Of a stretch of 64,000 nucleotides of DNA, positions 36,518 through 46,097 are shown piece after piece (the first letter of the stretch is position 1; the number at the start of each line of letters is the position of its first letter). The position numbers and the translations under genes were made by a program. A model generated the notes under the pieces. It had not been told where the DNA came from. It searched no databases and saw only the letters and a list, made by a program, of their open reading frames with translations. The stretch comes from Bradyrhizobium diazoefficiens (GTDB lineage Bacteria > Pseudomonadota > Alphaproteobacteria > Rhizobiales > Xanthobacteraceae): assembly GCF_016616235.1 (NCBI RefSeq), contig NZ_CP067100.1, forward strand, positions 6,941,001 to 7,005,000. Reading direction: 5' to 3'.

Positions 36518-37360
36518 TTACGCATTCGCGACGAACCATTGGGTGAGCGCGAGCGACATCAGCTCCGCGCCAATGGCCCGGGTGTAGGGACGGTTCTCGG
36601 GCAAATAGACGATCGTCGGCAAGATGCGGTAGGCGGCGCCTAACCCGTCGGACTCGATTTTTTTCACCAGGGTGACGACCGCAGCGAGCTTGTCGCCCGG
36701 CGATTTCCACGTCCATGGCGCGACGGGGATGGAATTTGCGATATCAAGCGTGAGCTGCATGAACATTAACTGCTCTTGGAATGACCGCGGTCGATAGGTC
36801 TCGAAGAAATTGGCGAGATTGTCCCAGAATGACTGCTCCGAGTCCTTCAACCAGGCTTTCGCCAGCGCGGCGGCGTCGGTCTCGGGGTTGGCGGCTGCTG
36901 CGGCAGCTCTCGCCTTGGGACCGCTGACGTGGTCCTTGATACTGAAGATGATGGATAAGACGGCGCTGATTCCGCTCGCGATCGCACACGTGGCCAAGAC
37001 GTACTTCAAAGTGATATTTTCCGCCGCTGCTGGTCGTCCCTGGACCGCTCGCACCTGCTGCTGCAGTTCCCCGATCTGCTCGCGTAGGTCTCGCATGTGC
37101 TCCCGCTGTTGTGGATCGGCCTCGTTGACTTCGATGTGCACGAAAGCGTTGTTGATCATCACCCCTTCGCGCGGCATCCGTGGCGGATCGAAATTGGGGT
37201 CATTGGCATACTGCTGAACAACGTGGTCGGCAGCTGCCCTCAACGCCAGGCGCTGCTCGCGGGCTGGCGCGTCAAGATGCGCGTCGATTTCATGGTCCAG
37301 TTCTTCCTCCGACTCCGAGTGTTCGTCCTCGGGATCGTCTATGATCTCAACGTCAGCCAT
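36518..37360 (-). CDS. acidic coiled-coil membrane protein upstream of toxin-like gene
   Basis: 280 aa from ATG 37360 with GGGAG at good spacing. The N-terminus is strongly acidic (EDEHSESEEELDHEIDAHLD). A coiled coil follows (HMRDLREQIGELQQQVRAVQ), then one transmembrane helix (VLATCAIASGISAVLSIIF) and a helical C-terminus. Not recognised. Co-transcription with the Cry-like gene suggests an accessory, delivery or immunity role; this is inference. Confidence 0.65.
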   Translation of the reverse strand: MADVEIIDDPEDEHSESEEELDHEIDAHLDAPAREQRLALRAAADHVVQQYANDPNFDPPRMPREGVMINNAFVHIEVNEADPQQREHMRDLREQIGELQQQVRAVQGRPAAAENITLKYVLATCAIASGISAVLSIIFSIKDHVSGPKARAAAAAANPETDAAALAKAWLKDSEQSFWDNLANFFETYRPRSFQEQLMFMQLTLDIANSIPVAPWTWKSPGDKLAAVVTLVKKIESDGLGAAYRILPTIVYLPENRPYTRAIGAELMSLALTQWFVANA

Positions 37361-37885
37361 AATGGACTCCCGGATGCACACGATCAGGCCACCGAACCGC
37401 ATCGCGGCGTCGCCACCTCGGAGCATAAACATGCGATCAGCACAATGCTACCGAAAATTTCGAACGTTCTCTTCCACTACTTGCGTTCAGGGCGTTCATC
37501 CAAATGTCGCTTCGCTCATCGGGCTACGTCGGCTGAGGCAGGCCTCCTCAACGCGATAACATGCATGTGACGAACGGCGACGCAAATAATCCGCTCGCTG
37601 GACAACCGAAACGCTCCTCACTCTGGGAAATACATCCGATTACATCGGTCAAGGTCTGCAAGAAGGCGACGGTCAGTCAATGTGATCCGGATCGCCCCTC
37701 CGATTGGTGCGAGTTTTGATTCGAGCGACAGCAATTAGCGCCTTGCCCGCAGACCTTTTCGCTGCCGAAGTACCGTCGCCGTATTTCAGCCCGCGAACCC
37801 ACGTTTGACCTCAGACTGAAGGACCGGCGACCAACATCGGTGCCGCCGAGATATGGGGAGCGGCCGAGCGACATGCCCCTGCGGC
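37361..37885. other. gene-free stretch
   Basis: About 525 bases. Short frames only, none with a recognisable domain. It should hold the promoter of the 37360 operon. Confidence 0.4.
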
Positions 37886-38473
37886 TTATCGCTTTGTGGC
37901 GGGGTCATCGATTTGTATTCCCCGGCCTTCCTTGAGGTTGACGAACCGCTGGCCCATCTCGGTGACCTTCAGCTTGCCGACCAAATTTTCCCCCGGAACA
38001 AGATCAGAGATTTGAAAATGCTCTAGATATCCATGATCTCGCAAATAGCGAAGATCATGGATGGACGGTTCGTCGTCGACATATCTGTACTCCGCGTACT
38101 TGCCGTGCGCGTCCAGAGCTCCCAAGTGCAGGTACTTAAGCTTGTCGTAGATGTGAAATGCCATCGAATATAGGATCAAATCGTCAAGCATGCGCCTTTG
38201 TTCATCGAGTTTCCTTTCGATTTGCTCTACTTTTACGCCTGCGATTTGAAAGGATTTGATGTTGGCACGCACGAGAGCCTGTCCGACGGCATCAGCGACT
38301 ACTTCAAGCGCTTTCAAGCTCCATGGCAGAGCAGCCATTGCCAACAAGCTGATGCCATATCCATCGATTTTCATACCGCGCATCTGGAGGACAAACAGGA
38401 TCACGCAAATCACGCTGAATAGCGTTGCTAGCGGCCGCGTTGTGACTTCTCGAAGAAAGGGACTAGCGCCCAT
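37886..38473 (-). CDS. membrane-anchored protein with coiled coil and C-terminal wHTH-like segment
   Basis: 195 aa from ATG 38473 (CAGGAG nine bases upstream). Two hydrophobic helices near the N-terminus (LATLFSVICVILFVLQM and ISLLAMAALPWSLKAL) are followed by a coiled coil (VEQIERKLDEQRRMLDDLIL). The C-terminal part (IHDLRYLRDHGYLEHFQISD, LKVTEMGQRFV) looks like a winged helix of the kind found in membrane-tethered sensors. Function unknown. Confidence 0.65.
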   Translation of the reverse strand: MGASPFLREVTTRPLATLFSVICVILFVLQMRGMKIDGYGISLLAMAALPWSLKALEVVADAVGQALVRANIKSFQIAGVKVEQIERKLDEQRRMLDDLILYSMAFHIYDKLKYLHLGALDAHGKYAEYRYVDDEPSIHDLRYLRDHGYLEHFQISDLVPGENLVGKLKVTEMGQRFVNLKEGRGIQIDDPATKR

Positions 38474-38679
38474 GCATCTTCTCCTGTGCGCGTGATTATG
38501 GCGGCATCGTCGCCTCGACCAGCAAGTCCGCCTCACTGATATTAGATGATGGCATGGCGTCATTAAAGCCGAGATCAACCGGGCTCAACTTTAACCATGC
38601 AGCGGATCATCTCGAATCCAAGGCGCCTTAGCCGGAGTCCTGCGTATATGGCCCCCCACGCAAAGGGGTCGCCGGCAAT

Positions 38680-38868
38680 GTCGTCGATCTGATGGAAGCG
38701 CTCCGCCAAAGCGTCGGCCAGGAGCAAGCCGCCAAGACATCGAAGACAAAAAAAGCCGAAGAGGACCTCCGGTCAGAAGGAGATGCTGTTACCGATCGCG
38801 GGCAAGAAGCCAGCTAAGGCAGGGACGGCAAAGAAGCCAGCGGCGAGGACTCAAAGGAAATCAGCGTA
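38680..38868 (+). pseudogene. second remnant of the Ku 3' tail
   Basis: NVVDLMEALRQSVGQEQAAK and the Lys-rich tail match the end of the Ku remnant at 28676-28883 at high nucleotide identity by eye. The same ending (AAATCAGCGTAGG) is present. Everything upstream of about 38,675 is unrelated. This is a duplicated fragment, not a functional gene. Confidence 0.7.
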
Positions 38869-39180
38869 GGCGCTCGACTAACCCGGCATATACAGGCATT
38901 TTCAGACATTGAGGCGCATAGTCTGGACAGGTATCACCGATTGAATCGAGCACGTCGTGAGTTTCGGCAAGAGCCTGGTCGGGAGCGACACCTGGTGGGG
39001 GATCCTCTCGGGCGACAGCGATGGCACGCTCCCGCGCAAGAGGATCTACCCTGTCCTTTATCCAGCCATGCTCCTCGCACTCGCAGGTCGCTCCGGCTTC
39101 CTGCAGCACGGAGATTGCCCAGCCGCGCCGGCTCCGGATAGTAGGCCGCCTTCCTTGAACATCAGCATCGAGAGTGCTCC
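38861..39180 (-). pseudogene. small hypothetical gene, second copy, 5' frameshifted
   Basis: RRGWAISVLQEAGATCECEE followed by HGWIKDRVDPLARERAIAVA and EDPPPGVAPDQALAETHDVL is intact. The expected start (MLMFKEG, near 39170) is in another phase from RRGW. The 5' half parallels the truncated copy at 30309. It probably encoded a ~90-aa protein of unknown role. Confidence 0.5.
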
Positions 39181-39449
39181 TGCCTAGACGAATCCGATCG
39201 GTCCGTCCTTCGTTCCAGCTGGCAATACAGAGCTGCAAATCGAAAATGCGGGGTCTGACATCTTTCCCCGACTCTAAACGCGAATGAAAGGTCCAGGGGT
39301 GCACCGGCAAAGCATGACCGGAACTAATTGACTCTGACTAGGGATATTCGCAATCTGAGATTTAGTAACTCAAATCTTTCATGCATGGCGTGTCATGCGT
39401 ACGCCGAATCCTTGCAGTCCCGCCCAACAGCGGCTTCGGTTTCACCGCA

Positions 39450-39984
39450 CTAGGTCGTTGTAGTCGGCTGCCTCGCCGCTGAGACGGCACGATACTGTTC
39501 CAGGGCTGCCTTCTGCTCAGCCGTCTGAACGTATTGGACCGTCCGGAAGTTGTTCAACTCCCAGAATTCCTTCTTGAGAGGTACCATCTCATTGCGGCGC
39601 GACCGTGTGGGCATGAAACCGATTTGGGTGAATACAATCTCGGTGAGGGTTTCCATGGTCTTCTCGGCCGAGATCGGCAGGCGCGTCGACGAGCGGGGCG
39701 GCTAGTTCGTGGGCAGCTGCGGGATCTCCAAACCTGCTGAGAACGTCATTGCGCTTCACGCCGGAGAGGTAACCGGCGATCCTGCAAAGGAAATGGCGCT
39801 GTATGGTGACGGGCGGGTCGCCGACGCTGGCCTCGATCGACTGACCGCCATCGCGGATGCGGGCGAGGAACTGGGAAATCACGGGCAAGTCGCGACCGAT
39901 CGAGGTCGTTTTCCCACGGAAAAGCCGCAGCGCGGTCCAGCCCCACTGCGGCCATCTCGGACTAACCAAAAAATTGGTGCTCAA
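39450..39984 (-). pseudogene. hypothetical gene split by a frameshift near 39,680
   Basis: The 5' part (TNFLVSPRWPQWGWTALRLF to HELAAPLVDA) and 3' part (RLPISAEKTMETLTEIVFTQ to the Thr-rich end) are in different minus-strand phases but join smoothly at VDA/RLPI with a single-base shift. The combined ~175-residue protein is not recognised; each piece has protein-like composition. Confidence 0.5.
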
Positions 39985-40650
39985 ATCTCTCCGCTGTTCT
40001 CACAGTAGAACACCCCGTTCCGACACGGATCGCTCTCCAGCCCCAATGCTCCCGGCTGCCGACTCAATTGCGGATCAGAGCACCGGGAGTGCTAGGCGGC
40101 GCAGGCTGGGTGCAGACCTTAACCGGCCCGGACATTTCCGTCGACGTTGAGCTTTTCTTGAGTTCCTCGACATTGAGTATCCCCAATGATTTCAGCCGGG
40201 AGCCGGAACGTGTTCATTACGCTACCCCAGGCTGTGGCTGGGCTCGAGCCGCGATCCCACCGCCGAATCTACCCTCCTTTGTTTAGCAAATTCCCGCCCG
40301 CCCACGATCATCTTCGCAGCAACACGCTGGCGCCCGACATTTGAAAAGTTTCATTTTCATTCGCTACCGCAGCAGTCAACATGAACGGACTCGCCATCGC
40401 AGATCGAGACTTTCATGTGCGGTTCAAAAGCAAAAGTGATTTGTAGCTTTGTCGTGATGCTTGTCCGGTCACGGCGCTTGCCGAGTGAAGCTGCCGCTGA
40501 AGGGCGGTCTAGATCTGGCGAGCCACTTAAAATCACAGAGGAGCTTCGATCGAATCTTCGATTGGAGGACGCTAACGCCGCACGCGATCCCTGCGACCTG
40601 CCGGTAGCGCAAGAAAGAAATTTACGCTAGCTTCTGAAGGCTTTGCTGTG
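39985..40650. other. gene-free stretch upstream of recombinase operon
   Basis: About 665 bases with no supported gene. Short frames near 40381-40630 have no recognisable motif. Confidence 0.35.
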
Positions 40651-40914
40651 ATGCGTACCCGAATGCGATTGTCTCGGGGCCAAAAGGCGATCATCCGACC
40701 GCTTGATCCTTCCCACCCTCAAAGTTGGGACAATCCCGACAATGAGGAAGTTTGGCTTGAGCTGGCGCGTGCCATCGGACGGCAGCTTGCGCGGGATGAA
40801 ATAGGCGGTTTGGAGCAGCGGATAGGGGAACGGGATGGCGATAGCGTCACCAAAAAAGAGGGCCGTGATATACGCCCGCTATTCGAGCGACATGCAAAAA
40901 GCGACCTCGATTGA
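40651..40914 (+). CDS. small protein overlapping the recombinase gene
   Basis: 87 aa from ATG 40651. Its middle (SWDNPDNEEVWLELARAIGR, QLARDEIGGLEQRIGE) is helical and acidic. It overlaps the recombinase start by 80 bases in another phase. This arrangement would couple the two; a directionality or regulatory role for the integrase is possible but unproven. Confidence 0.5.
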   Translation: MRTRMRLSRGQKAIIRPLDPSHPQSWDNPDNEEVWLELARAIGRQLARDEIGGLEQRIGERDGDSVTKKEGRDIRPLFERHAKSDLD

Positions 40915-42535
40915 CGGTCAGCTATTACTCTGCCGGAAGGTCGCCGCACGCAATGACCTAGATATCGTCGGTGAATTTGTCGACGCCGCAAAGTCTGGCC
41001 TTACCGAGGATACGCGCGATGGCTATCAGCGATTGCTCAAAGGTGTACGGAGCCAAGACTTTGACGTGATCATCGTCGAGCATTTCGACCGCCTGTCGCG
41101 CGATCCCGCCACCATCCAGCGTCTCAAGCAGGTGTTTGAGTTCAACCGCGTTGAATTGATGGATCAGAAAGGCGTTTATGCGACCGCAACTGACATCAGC
41201 ATCGCAAGCCTCTACAATACGATCTACAAGCCCCAGCTTGCTGACAAGGTTCGGCGTGGGCATGATAACGCCGTCAACAACGGAAGAATTCCTGGCTCGT
41301 ACGCGTATGGTTATCGGCCAAAGCCGGGCGTGCCTGGCGAGCGGATCATCGATGAGAGCGAAGCAAAGATCGTGCGCCGTATCTTCATCGAGTATACGGC
41401 AGGCCGTTCAACGCGAGATATCGCCGCCGATCTTACCCGCGAAGGCGTACCCTCGCCTGGGGCTACCCGTCACAAGAACAAGGCTGGTCGCACCACCTGG
41501 AATCATCAGTGCATCACTGGCGGTCGCCATGGTCGCGGCATTATCGGCAACGAGCTGTATATCGGCGAGATACATTGGAATGTTCGCTCAACAATTCTCA
41601 ATCCGGAAACGCAGAAGAAGCAGAAGCGCCGCAATCCCGAAGAACGCCACATCATCGTAAAAAACGCCGAGCTGCGGATTATTCCGCAAGCGCTCTGGGA
41701 TAGCGCGCAGAAGGTTCGCAATGAACGCGCTATCCATATGTTCGGGCCGTCCGGCAAGCCGCGGCGCCGACCTGTGGTCCCGCGCAACAACGAGCACCCG
41801 CTTGCGGGAGTCCTTCGGTGCGGTGTGTGCAACGGCCGTATGCGAATCTCTCAATCCTCCCGGAATGGAGGGCCGCGTGCCGCGTGCGCCAACGCGCATC
41901 AGCGAGGCACCTGCGAGCATACCCGCAGCTTTGATATGGACGTTCTACTGAAGGATGTTGCCGAAAAAATGGAAGTAAGATTGCTTTCACCGAAAGCCGT
42001 TGAAGAGGCGATGCGTGCCTGGAAGGAGGAGCGGAAGAGCGATCAGCGAAAGGACAGCGAACGCTCTAACCTGGAGCGTCGGCGCCGTGTGCTGAATGCC
42101 GAGATCGAACGCTTGTCATATGCGATCGCAAACAGCCGTCGCAAACCGGATGAGTTGATCAAGCAGATAGATGAATGCGACGTGGAACGGGAAACTGTCG
42201 AGGAACGCTTGCGCTTGCTCGGCAGTGGCGGCGAAAACGTGATCCCGTTCGACCACCCGAAGTTCGGTGACCGATACCGTTCGGAAGCTAAGAGACTGGT
42301 CACCGGTCTCAAGACAAATCCGAAGGCGATCGAAACTCGCATCGCTTTCCGTAACTTGGTCGACTGCATTATAGTGCATCCCGTACGCAAGCGGATGCCC
42401 TACGAATACACACCGTACCTGAACGCCGCGGCCCTTTTCAGCATGAAACTCTTCTCAGAAGATCGTGAGAAATCAGGCACGATCAGCACTGCCTGTTACG
42501 ACACCGTCCAGTCAGAGAAATCCGTGTCCTCGTAA
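40835..42535 (+). CDS. large serine recombinase (island integrase)
   Basis: 566 aa. The resolvase domain begins AVIYARYSSDMQ with the nucleophilic Ser, then SIDGQLLLCR and EHFDRLSRDPATIQ. A recombinase domain follows (IPGSYAYGYRPKPG, EGVPSPGAT), then a zinc ribbon (LRCGVCNGRM and CANAHQRGTCEH) and a coiled coil (RRRVLNAEIERLSYAIAN). This is the complete order for phage/ICE-type large serine integrases. Its last codons (EKSVSS) read antisense through the ybgC sequence at the island-core junction, so the gene abuts the attachment site. Confidence 0.95.
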   Translation: MAIASPKKRAVIYARYSSDMQKATSIDGQLLLCRKVAARNDLDIVGEFVDAAKSGLTEDTRDGYQRLLKGVRSQDFDVIIVEHFDRLSRDPATIQRLKQVFEFNRVELMDQKGVYATATDISIASLYNTIYKPQLADKVRRGHDNAVNNGRIPGSYAYGYRPKPGVPGERIIDESEAKIVRRIFIEYTAGRSTRDIAADLTREGVPSPGATRHKNKAGRTTWNHQCITGGRHGRGIIGNELYIGEIHWNVRSTILNPETQKKQKRRNPEERHIIVKNAELRIIPQALWDSAQKVRNERAIHMFGPSGKPRRRPVVPRNNEHPLAGVLRCGVCNGRMRISQSSRNGGPRAACANAHQRGTCEHTRSFDMDVLLKDVAEKMEVRLLSPKAVEEAMRAWKEERKSDQRKDSERSNLERRRRVLNAEIERLSYAIANSRRKPDELIKQIDECDVERETVEERLRLLGSGGENVIPFDHPKFGDRYRSEAKRLVTGLKTNPKAIETRIAFRNLVDCIIVHPVRKRMPYEYTPYLNAAALFSMKLFSEDREKSGTISTACYDTVQSEKSVSS

Positions 42536-42597
42536 TAGACGCGGACCTGCATGTGGTGGCGGCCGTCGCGGATCTCGCCGTCGAGATGGGCAGTCAC
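42496..42597 (-). pseudogene. ybgC: 5' fragment of ybgC cut by the island
   Basis: From GTG 42597 (AGAGG upstream) the frame reads VTAHLDGEIRDGRHHMQVRV then YYEDTDFS. This is the N-terminus of the Tol-Pal-associated YbgC thioesterase, whose active-site motif is YYEDTDFSGxVYH. After DTDFS the sequence changes to island DNA (DWTVS, stop at 42496). ybgC normally follows ruvB and precedes tolQ in rhizobia, and here it is downstream of ruvB and a metallophosphatase. The gene is therefore broken at the integration point. Confidence 0.85.
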
Positions 42598-42662
42598 GTC
42601 GCGGGCCTCTTGCTTTTGCTACCGGCCCGTTTTGCGCAAAAACTGCCCGCCGCGCAAGCGTG

Positions 42663-43580
42663 TTAGGACACAACCGGGGCGGCCCGTCCCAGCGTCACCT
42701 CGACGATCTCGGGCGGCACGCCGACACGGACCGGCATGATGCTGCAACCAAGGCCGCCGGAGATGATGACGTCGCATTTCAACCTGACATGACCATAGGC
42801 GAGCTGCCCGCTATTCGGGCCCCGAATGGCGGGCGACCAGCCGAGCAGGCGGACCTGGCCGCCATGGGTGTGGCCGGACAATTGCAGCGCGACCCGCGCC
42901 GGCACACGCCAGGCGATGTTGGGCTCATGCGCGAGCAGGATGACCGGCGCATCGTCAGTGACTTTTGCCAGCGTGCCCGCGAGATCGTCGGCACCGAAGC
43001 GCGCCGTGCTGCGGAAGCGCTGCGCCGGCGCAAAGGCGAGCTGATCGCCGAGGCCGGCGAGCCAGAACGAGCGGGCGTCCTTGGTGAGACGCACGACGTC
43101 GTTCTCGTAGACCGGAATGCCGGCCGCCTCCAGCGCGCGATGCGCGATGGTCGGCCCATGCCCGGCCCGCTGCACGGTCCGGTCATCCCAATAATCGTGA
43201 TTGCCCATGACGGCATGGACGCCGAGCGGCGCCTTGAGGCCGGCCAGCACCCTGGCCCATTCGCTCGATGGAATGATGCGCGCGACCTGGTGAACGCCAG
43301 CGACGTAGTCGCCGAGCAGCACGATGAGGTCGGCGTTCAGTGCGTTGGTACGGTCGACGATCGCCTCGATCCGCTCCAGCGACATCCAGGGATCGCAGGC
43401 ATGGATGTCGGCGATCGCCGCGATCTTCAGCCGGAAATCCGCCGGCCATTGCCGCGGGGTCGGATGGTAGCGGGTGACGCGGAGCCGCATCGGCTCGACG
43501 CCGACCCCATAGGCGGCGGTCGAGATGCCGAGGGCGGAAAGACCGCCGATGGAGCGGATGAGGTGACGACGTGTGATCAT
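42663..43580 (-). CDS. exported metallophosphoesterase
   Basis: 305 aa from ATG 43580. A twin-arginine-type signal (ITRRHLIRSIGGLSALG) suggests Tat export. Calcineurin-like metal motifs are in order: ADIHACD, LLGDYVAG, MGNHDYW, LLAHEPN and GHTHGGQVRL. Members of this YkuE/YaeI-like group hydrolyse phosphodiesters or lipid pyrophosphates with two metals. It lies between ruvB and the broken ybgC, co-directional with both. Confidence 0.88.
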   Translation of the reverse strand: MITRRHLIRSIGGLSALGISTAAYGVGVEPMRLRVTRYHPTPRQWPADFRLKIAAIADIHACDPWMSLERIEAIVDRTNALNADLIVLLGDYVAGVHQVARIIPSSEWARVLAGLKAPLGVHAVMGNHDYWDDRTVQRAGHGPTIAHRALEAAGIPVYENDVVRLTKDARSFWLAGLGDQLAFAPAQRFRSTARFGADDLAGTLAKVTDDAPVILLAHEPNIAWRVPARVALQLSGHTHGGQVRLLGWSPAIRGPNSGQLAYGHVRLKCDVIISGGLGCSIMPVRVGVPPEIVEVTLGRAAPVVS

Positions 43581-43729
43581 GGAAGCCCGGTTCTGATGCG
43601 GCGTTTTGATGCGATCCGATTGAAGCGGAATTGGGGTCCGTTGGTGCAGACCGTCTGCATTCGCGTGCAGGCGCCTGCACAAAGGGTTACCAGAAGTTCA
43701 TGACAACCGGGCCTGTTGCGCCAACGCAA

Positions 43730-44782
43730 TCAGTCGTCGCTTTCGTCCGTGCCGAACAGACCGAATTGCGCTGCCGCATCGCGCGAGGGCTCGGTGATGC
43801 CGAGATGGTGGAAGGCGTGCGAGGTGAGCAGCCGGCCGCGCGGGGTGCGCTGGAGATAACCGCACTGGATCAGATAAGGCTCGATGATGTCCTCGATCGC
43901 GTCGCGCGGCTCGGACAACGCGGCCGCCATCGTCTCAACGCCGACCGGGCCGCCGCCGTAGTTCTGCGCGATGGTTGTGAGGTAGCGCCGGTCCATCGCA
44001 TCGAGGCCCGCGGCGTCGACCTCGAGTGCGCTCAGCGCGTGGTCGGCAATCTTGCGGTCGATCGAGGCGGCATCGGCGGCGGAGGCGAAATCGCGCACGC
44101 GGCGGAGCAGGCGGCCGGCGATCCGCGGCGTGCCGCGGGCACGGCGCGCGATCTCGTTGGCGCCATCAGCGCTCATGCCGACATTGAGCACGCGCGCGCC
44201 GCGCGTGACGATGCTCTCCAATTCCTCGATCGTGTAGAAATTCAGCCGCACCGGAATGCCGAAGCGGTCGCGCAAGGGATTGGTGAGCAGGCCGGCGCGC
44301 GTGGTGGCGCCGACGAGAGTGAATTTCGACAGCTCGATCTTCACTGAGCGTGCCGCCGGGCCCTCGCCGATGATGAGGTCGAGCTGAAAATCCTCCATCG
44401 CGGGATAGAGCACTTCTTCTACCGCGGGGCTGAGGCGATGGATTTCGTCGATGAAGAGCACGTCGCGCTCTTCGAGATTGGTCAGCAGCGCAGCGAGATC
44501 GCCGGCCTTGGCGATGACAGGCCCCGACGTGGCGCGAAAGCCGACGCCGAGCTCTTTCGCCACGATCTGCGCCAGCGTGGTCTTGCCGAGGCCGGGTGGG
44601 CCGACGAACAGCACGTGATCCAGCGCCTCGCCGCGCTTGCGCGCCGCCTCGATGAAGATCGAGAGATTCTTGCGCGCCTGCTGCTGGCCGACGAAGTCGG
44701 ACAGCGATTGCGGACGCAGCGCAGTGTCCCCGACATCGTCGCTGCGGCGCTCGGGCGAGACCATGCGGGAGGGTGTGTTCAT
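43730..44782 (-). CDS. ruvB: Holliday junction branch migration ATPase RuvB
   Basis: 350 aa. Walker A GPPGLGKT, Walker B FIDEIH, sensor ATTRAGLL, arginine finger region and the C-terminal winged helix ([16 protein letters not shown]) are all present. RuvB hexamers pump DNA through the RuvA-bound junction. Length fits the family. Its start overlaps the membrane-protein gene by 4 bases (ATGA). Confidence 0.98.
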   Translation of the reverse strand: MNTPSRMVSPERRSDDVGDTALRPQSLSDFVGQQQARKNLSIFIEAARKRGEALDHVLFVGPPGLGKTTLAQIVAKELGVGFRATSGPVIAKAGDLAALLTNLEERDVLFIDEIHRLSPAVEEVLYPAMEDFQLDLIIGEGPAARSVKIELSKFTLVGATTRAGLLTNPLRDRFGIPVRLNFYTIEELESIVTRGARVLNVGMSADGANEIARRARGTPRIAGRLLRRVRDFASAADAASIDRKIADHALSALEVDAAGLDAMDRRYLTTIAQNYGGGPVGVETMAAALSEPRDAIEDIIEPYLIQCGYLQRTPRGRLLTSHAFHHLGITEPSRDAAAQFGLFGTDESDD

Positions 44783-45243
44783 ATCGAAGATCTGTCGAGC
44801 CGATTGCGGATCAGAAGAGATGCTTGAGCCCCCGCAAAAAGGATCAAACCCAACACAAAAATGAAGAACACGTCACCCGAAAGAAACGACACTCGACTAA
44901 TCAGGCCAGTCGCTAAAGCCGAAATAAAGCTAGCAGAAAGAATGTTCCACCAGACGAGGAAGCCGCGGATTTGCAGAATGATTGTAACCAACACTGCTGC
45001 AATAACCGTGGGCAAGGACAACGCTTTCAGAGCGAACCAACTGAACCCGATCAGGTCGCGCGAGATCGAGAAGCATCGAACGACCTGGCTCAGAAAGCAA
45101 CCGGACGCTGAAAACGCCAGCATTGCAAGATATCCGGCAACGAGAGTTCCGAGGAGAATGAGGACGAACATGCGACCGAGTCGCTGCAACTGCAGCCATG
45201 CTGCACCTTGATCCGACGCGGAGAGGCGCTGACCGTCGCTCAC
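44779..45243 (-). CDS. small membrane protein inserted between ruvA and ruvB
   Basis: 154 aa with four or five hydrophobic helices ([56 protein letters not shown]). It overlaps ruvA and ruvB by 4 bases each, so it is translated as part of the ruv operon. Its lower GC than both neighbours suggests later insertion. Function unknown. Confidence 0.8.
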   Translation of the reverse strand: MSDGQRLSASDQGAAWLQLQRLGRMFVLILLGTLVAGYLAMLAFSASGCFLSQVVRCFSISRDLIGFSWFALKALSLPTVIAAVLVTIILQIRGFLVWWNILSASFISALATGLISRVSFLSGDVFFIFVLGLILFAGAQASLLIRNRLDRSSI

Positions 45244-45857
45244 TTCGCCAGTTCCTTCAGGCCGAGGCGAATGAGCTGCGCCGTTTCAGCGCCTTCACCT
45301 GCACTGCGCGAAGCCGACGCAATCGCCGCAGCCGCCTGCGGTTGGCCATAGCCGAGATTGACCAGCGCGGAGATCGCATCCGCAACGGGCCGCGGCGCGC
45401 GCTGGTCGTCGACGGCGCCGGCGAGATGCACCACGGCCGGATCGACATTGGCAAAGGCCGGCGCCTTGTCCTTCAGTTCGGTGACGATGCGCTCGGCGAC
45501 CTTGGGCCCGACGCCGGGCGTGCGCGCCACCGCGGCCTTGTCGCGCAGCGCAATCGCATTGGCGAGATCGGCCGGCGACAGTGTGCCGAGCACCGCGAGC
45601 GCAACTTTTGCGCCGACGCCCTGCACGGTCTGGAGCAGGCGAAACCATTCGCGCTCCTGGTCGGTGCGGAAGCCGAACAGTTTGATCTGGTCCTCACGGA
45701 CATAGGTCTCGATCGACAGCACGGCCGCCTCGCCCGGCTTGGGCAGATGTTGCAAGGTGCGCGACGAGCAATGAACCTGGTAACCAACGCCGCCGACGTC
45801 GAGAATCACAAAATCCTCGCCGTAGGAATCGATCAGGCCTTTGAGCTTGCCGATCAT
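45240..45857 (-). CDS. ruvA: Holliday junction-binding protein RuvA
   Basis: 205 aa from ATG 45857 ([20 protein letters not shown]). The OB-fold start, the two helix-hairpin-helix motifs ([14 protein letters not shown] and [13 protein letters not shown]) and the C-terminal RuvB-contact domain are present. It tetramerises on Holliday junctions. The longer frame to 45887 is not needed. Confidence 0.97.
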   Translation of the reverse strand: MIGKLKGLIDSYGEDFVILDVGGVGYQVHCSSRTLQHLPKPGEAAVLSIETYVREDQIKLFGFRTDQEREWFRLLQTVQGVGAKVALAVLGTLSPADLANAIALRDKAAVARTPGVGPKVAERIVTELKDKAPAFANVDPAVVHLAGAVDDQRAPRPVADAISALVNLGYGQPQAAAAIASASRSAGEGAETAQLIRLGLKELAK

Positions 45858-45904
45858 CGCTGCGCGGCCACTGCTTGCAGGACGCACGGCAAGGTCTGTC
45901 CGTT

Positions 45905-46056
45905 CCCTCCCCCCTTGTGGGGGAGGGTCAGGGAGGGGGGTGCCACACGGGGATTCTCTCGAAGGCGCGAGGATGGCGTGCCCAGCTTGTCGGCGACGGC
46001 GACACCGCCGCCGAGGCTACCCCTCTCCCCGACCCTCCCCCACAAGGGGGGAGGGA
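45905..46056. repeat. paired palindromic repeat (REP/BIME-like)
   Basis: A 25-base arm at 45905-45929, itself a hairpin around TTGT, is perfectly inverted at 46032-46056 around about 100 bases. It is G/C-rich and lies between ruvC and ruvA. Related elements occur at 56838-56975 and 63680-63835. Confidence 0.85.
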
Positions 46057-46097
46057 GCGCACCAAGCATGCGGCTCATATGTGCCTCACAATGCGCA

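Noticed and set aside
42536..42660. tRNA gene as the island attachment site
   Set aside because: No cloverleaf is present; the sequence translates cleanly as the start of YbgC.
42465..43703. 412-aa plus-strand frame
   Set aside because: Antisense to the metallophosphoesterase, whose metal motifs are complete on the minus strand.
45905..46056. Insertion-sequence ends
   Set aside because: The perfect inverted arms enclose only about 100 non-coding bases, fitting a REP/BIME-type element better.
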